Shown here: one piece after another, positions 33,017 through 33,667 of the stretch
Numbering within the stretch: position 1 is the stretch's first letter
How the letters are laid out: every line of letters begins with the position of its first letter
From: RUG11198 sp964600615
GTDB taxonomy: Bacteria > Bacillota_I > Bacilli_A > RF39 > UBA660
Length of the DNA stretch: 33,667 bases
Assembly: GCA_964600615.1 (NCBI GenBank)
Contig: CAZRJK010000014.1
Coordinates: 1 to 33,667 of the forward strand
Direction: 5' to 3'
Program-made: the position numbers and the translations under genes
The notes under the pieces: generated by a model
Told to the model about the DNA's origin: nothing
The model's input: only the letters and a program-made list of their open reading frames with translations
The model's database searches: none

Positions 33017-33667
33017 AGAATATAAACAATACTTAAATAGATTAAAAATAAATAAGTTATTAGTCTTAACTTGTCAATTATTATTAATAGTACTATTGAT
33101 AATAATTTGGCAATATCTAGCAGATAAAAACCTAATAAATACATTTATAACATCATCACCAAAAAAAGTATTAAACACGATTATACATCTCTATAAAACA
33201 AAAAATCTCTTTAATCACATAGGAATAACTATTTATGAAACTATAATAAGTTTTCTTTTAGGAACATTAATTGGTTTAATAATAGCCATAATTCTTTGGT
33301 ATAACAAATTTATTGCTAAAGTAATAGATCCCTATTTAACAGTATTAAATTCCCTGCCAAAAGTATCACTAGGTCCCATACTCATAATCTGGATAGGAGC
33401 CAACATAAAATCAATTATAACCATGTCTATATTAGTATCAGTAATAATAACTATTATAAATATTTATAGTAGTTTTAATAATACAGATAAAAATAAAATA
33501 AATCTCTTAAAATCACTAAAAGCAACAAAATTTCAAATATTAAAATATCTAATTATTCCTGCTAATTATCCAACTATCATTAATAGTCTTAAAATTAATA
33601 TAAGTATGTCCCTAATAGGAGTAATAATGGGAGAATTACTAGTATCCAAACAAGGTATAGGTTATTT
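33009..33667 (+). CDS. ABC importer permease (SsuC-like), cut by the window end
   Basis: The first 219 codons of a binding-protein-dependent permease; the 3' end is outside the window. Membrane spans lie near 16-36, 76-96, 105-130 and 135-155. The cytoplasmic EAA-type loop reads LKATKFQILKYLIIPANYPTIINSLKI (about 168-194), which contacts the ATPase, followed by MGELLVSKQGIGY, characteristic of the SsuC/TauC/ThiX group. It starts inside the ATPase stop region (ATGTCTAA overlap). Confidence 0.92.
   Translation, partial: MSKEYKQYLNRLKINKLLVLTCQLLLIVLLIIIWQYLADKNLINTFITSSPKKVLNTIIHLYKTKNLFNHIGITIYETIISFLLGTLIGLIIAIILWYNKFIAKVIDPYLTVLNSLPKVSLGPILIIWIGANIKSIITMSILVSVIITIINIYSSFNNTDKNKINLLKSLKATKFQILKYLIIPANYPTIINSLKINISMSLIGVIMGELLVSKQGIGY

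Overview
The window is a very AT-rich stretch of bacterial chromosome. Gram-positive (Bacillota) gene content is clear: PolC-type DNA polymerase, recU-pbp1 pair, SufS/SufU iron-sulfur assembly, YunB, DUF1292 proteins and a Gram-positive-style type IV secretion (T4SS) module. The reduced intergenic space, extreme A+T, Ile/Asn/Lys-rich proteins and standard-code ORFs fit an uncultured gut Bacilli lineage (RF39-like or similar). That assignment is inference. None of the 30 complete or terminated reading frames I checked ends in TGA.

Layout. 1-12.5 kb is housekeeping: tRNA-Lys(TTT), dapF-polC, yunB, then divergent recU-pbp1 (class A PBP), a small lipoprotein, asnS and an Xre-type regulator. 12.6-12.9 kb holds two tiny single-pass membrane peptides (35 and 26 aa) that look like the YjcZ family. 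12.9-23.6 kb is one long minus-strand cluster: two DUF1292 proteins, a 619-aa tail-anchored coiled-coil protein, a VirB2-like membrane protein with a large ectodomain, VirB6-like, PrgI-like, a VirB4 in two overlapping genes, a VirB1-like bifunctional wall hydrolase and a lipoprotein. No relaxase, coupling protein (VirD4), integrase or att site is visible there, so it looks like an orphan, perhaps resident, secretion machine. 23.6-26.8 kb is a compact sufCDSU operon with one half-length SufB/D-like scaffold, followed by gapdh (26.9-27.9 kb).

28-33.7 kb is the most striking part. An ABC importer operon of the NMT1/THI5/SsuA type (binding protein, ATPase, permease) has its binding-protein gene split by a 3,290-bp insert. 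The insert is bounded by 13-bp direct repeats (12/13 identical) and encodes a serine recombinase, an M23 peptidase and a tail-anchored protein. Joining the host sequence across the repeat restores a 333-codon open frame exactly, with the family's EATIYVYN motif intact. Joining the element ends gives a core with a perfect 12-bp palindrome, as expected of a serine-recombinase attP. This is a very small integrative element, and its excision would switch an importer gene back on.

Regulation visible in sequence: extended -10 promoters (TGnTATAAT) recur before polC, asnS, the T4SS cluster (twice) and sufC. Hairpin terminators often overlap the stop codon of the gene they end, another sign of compaction.
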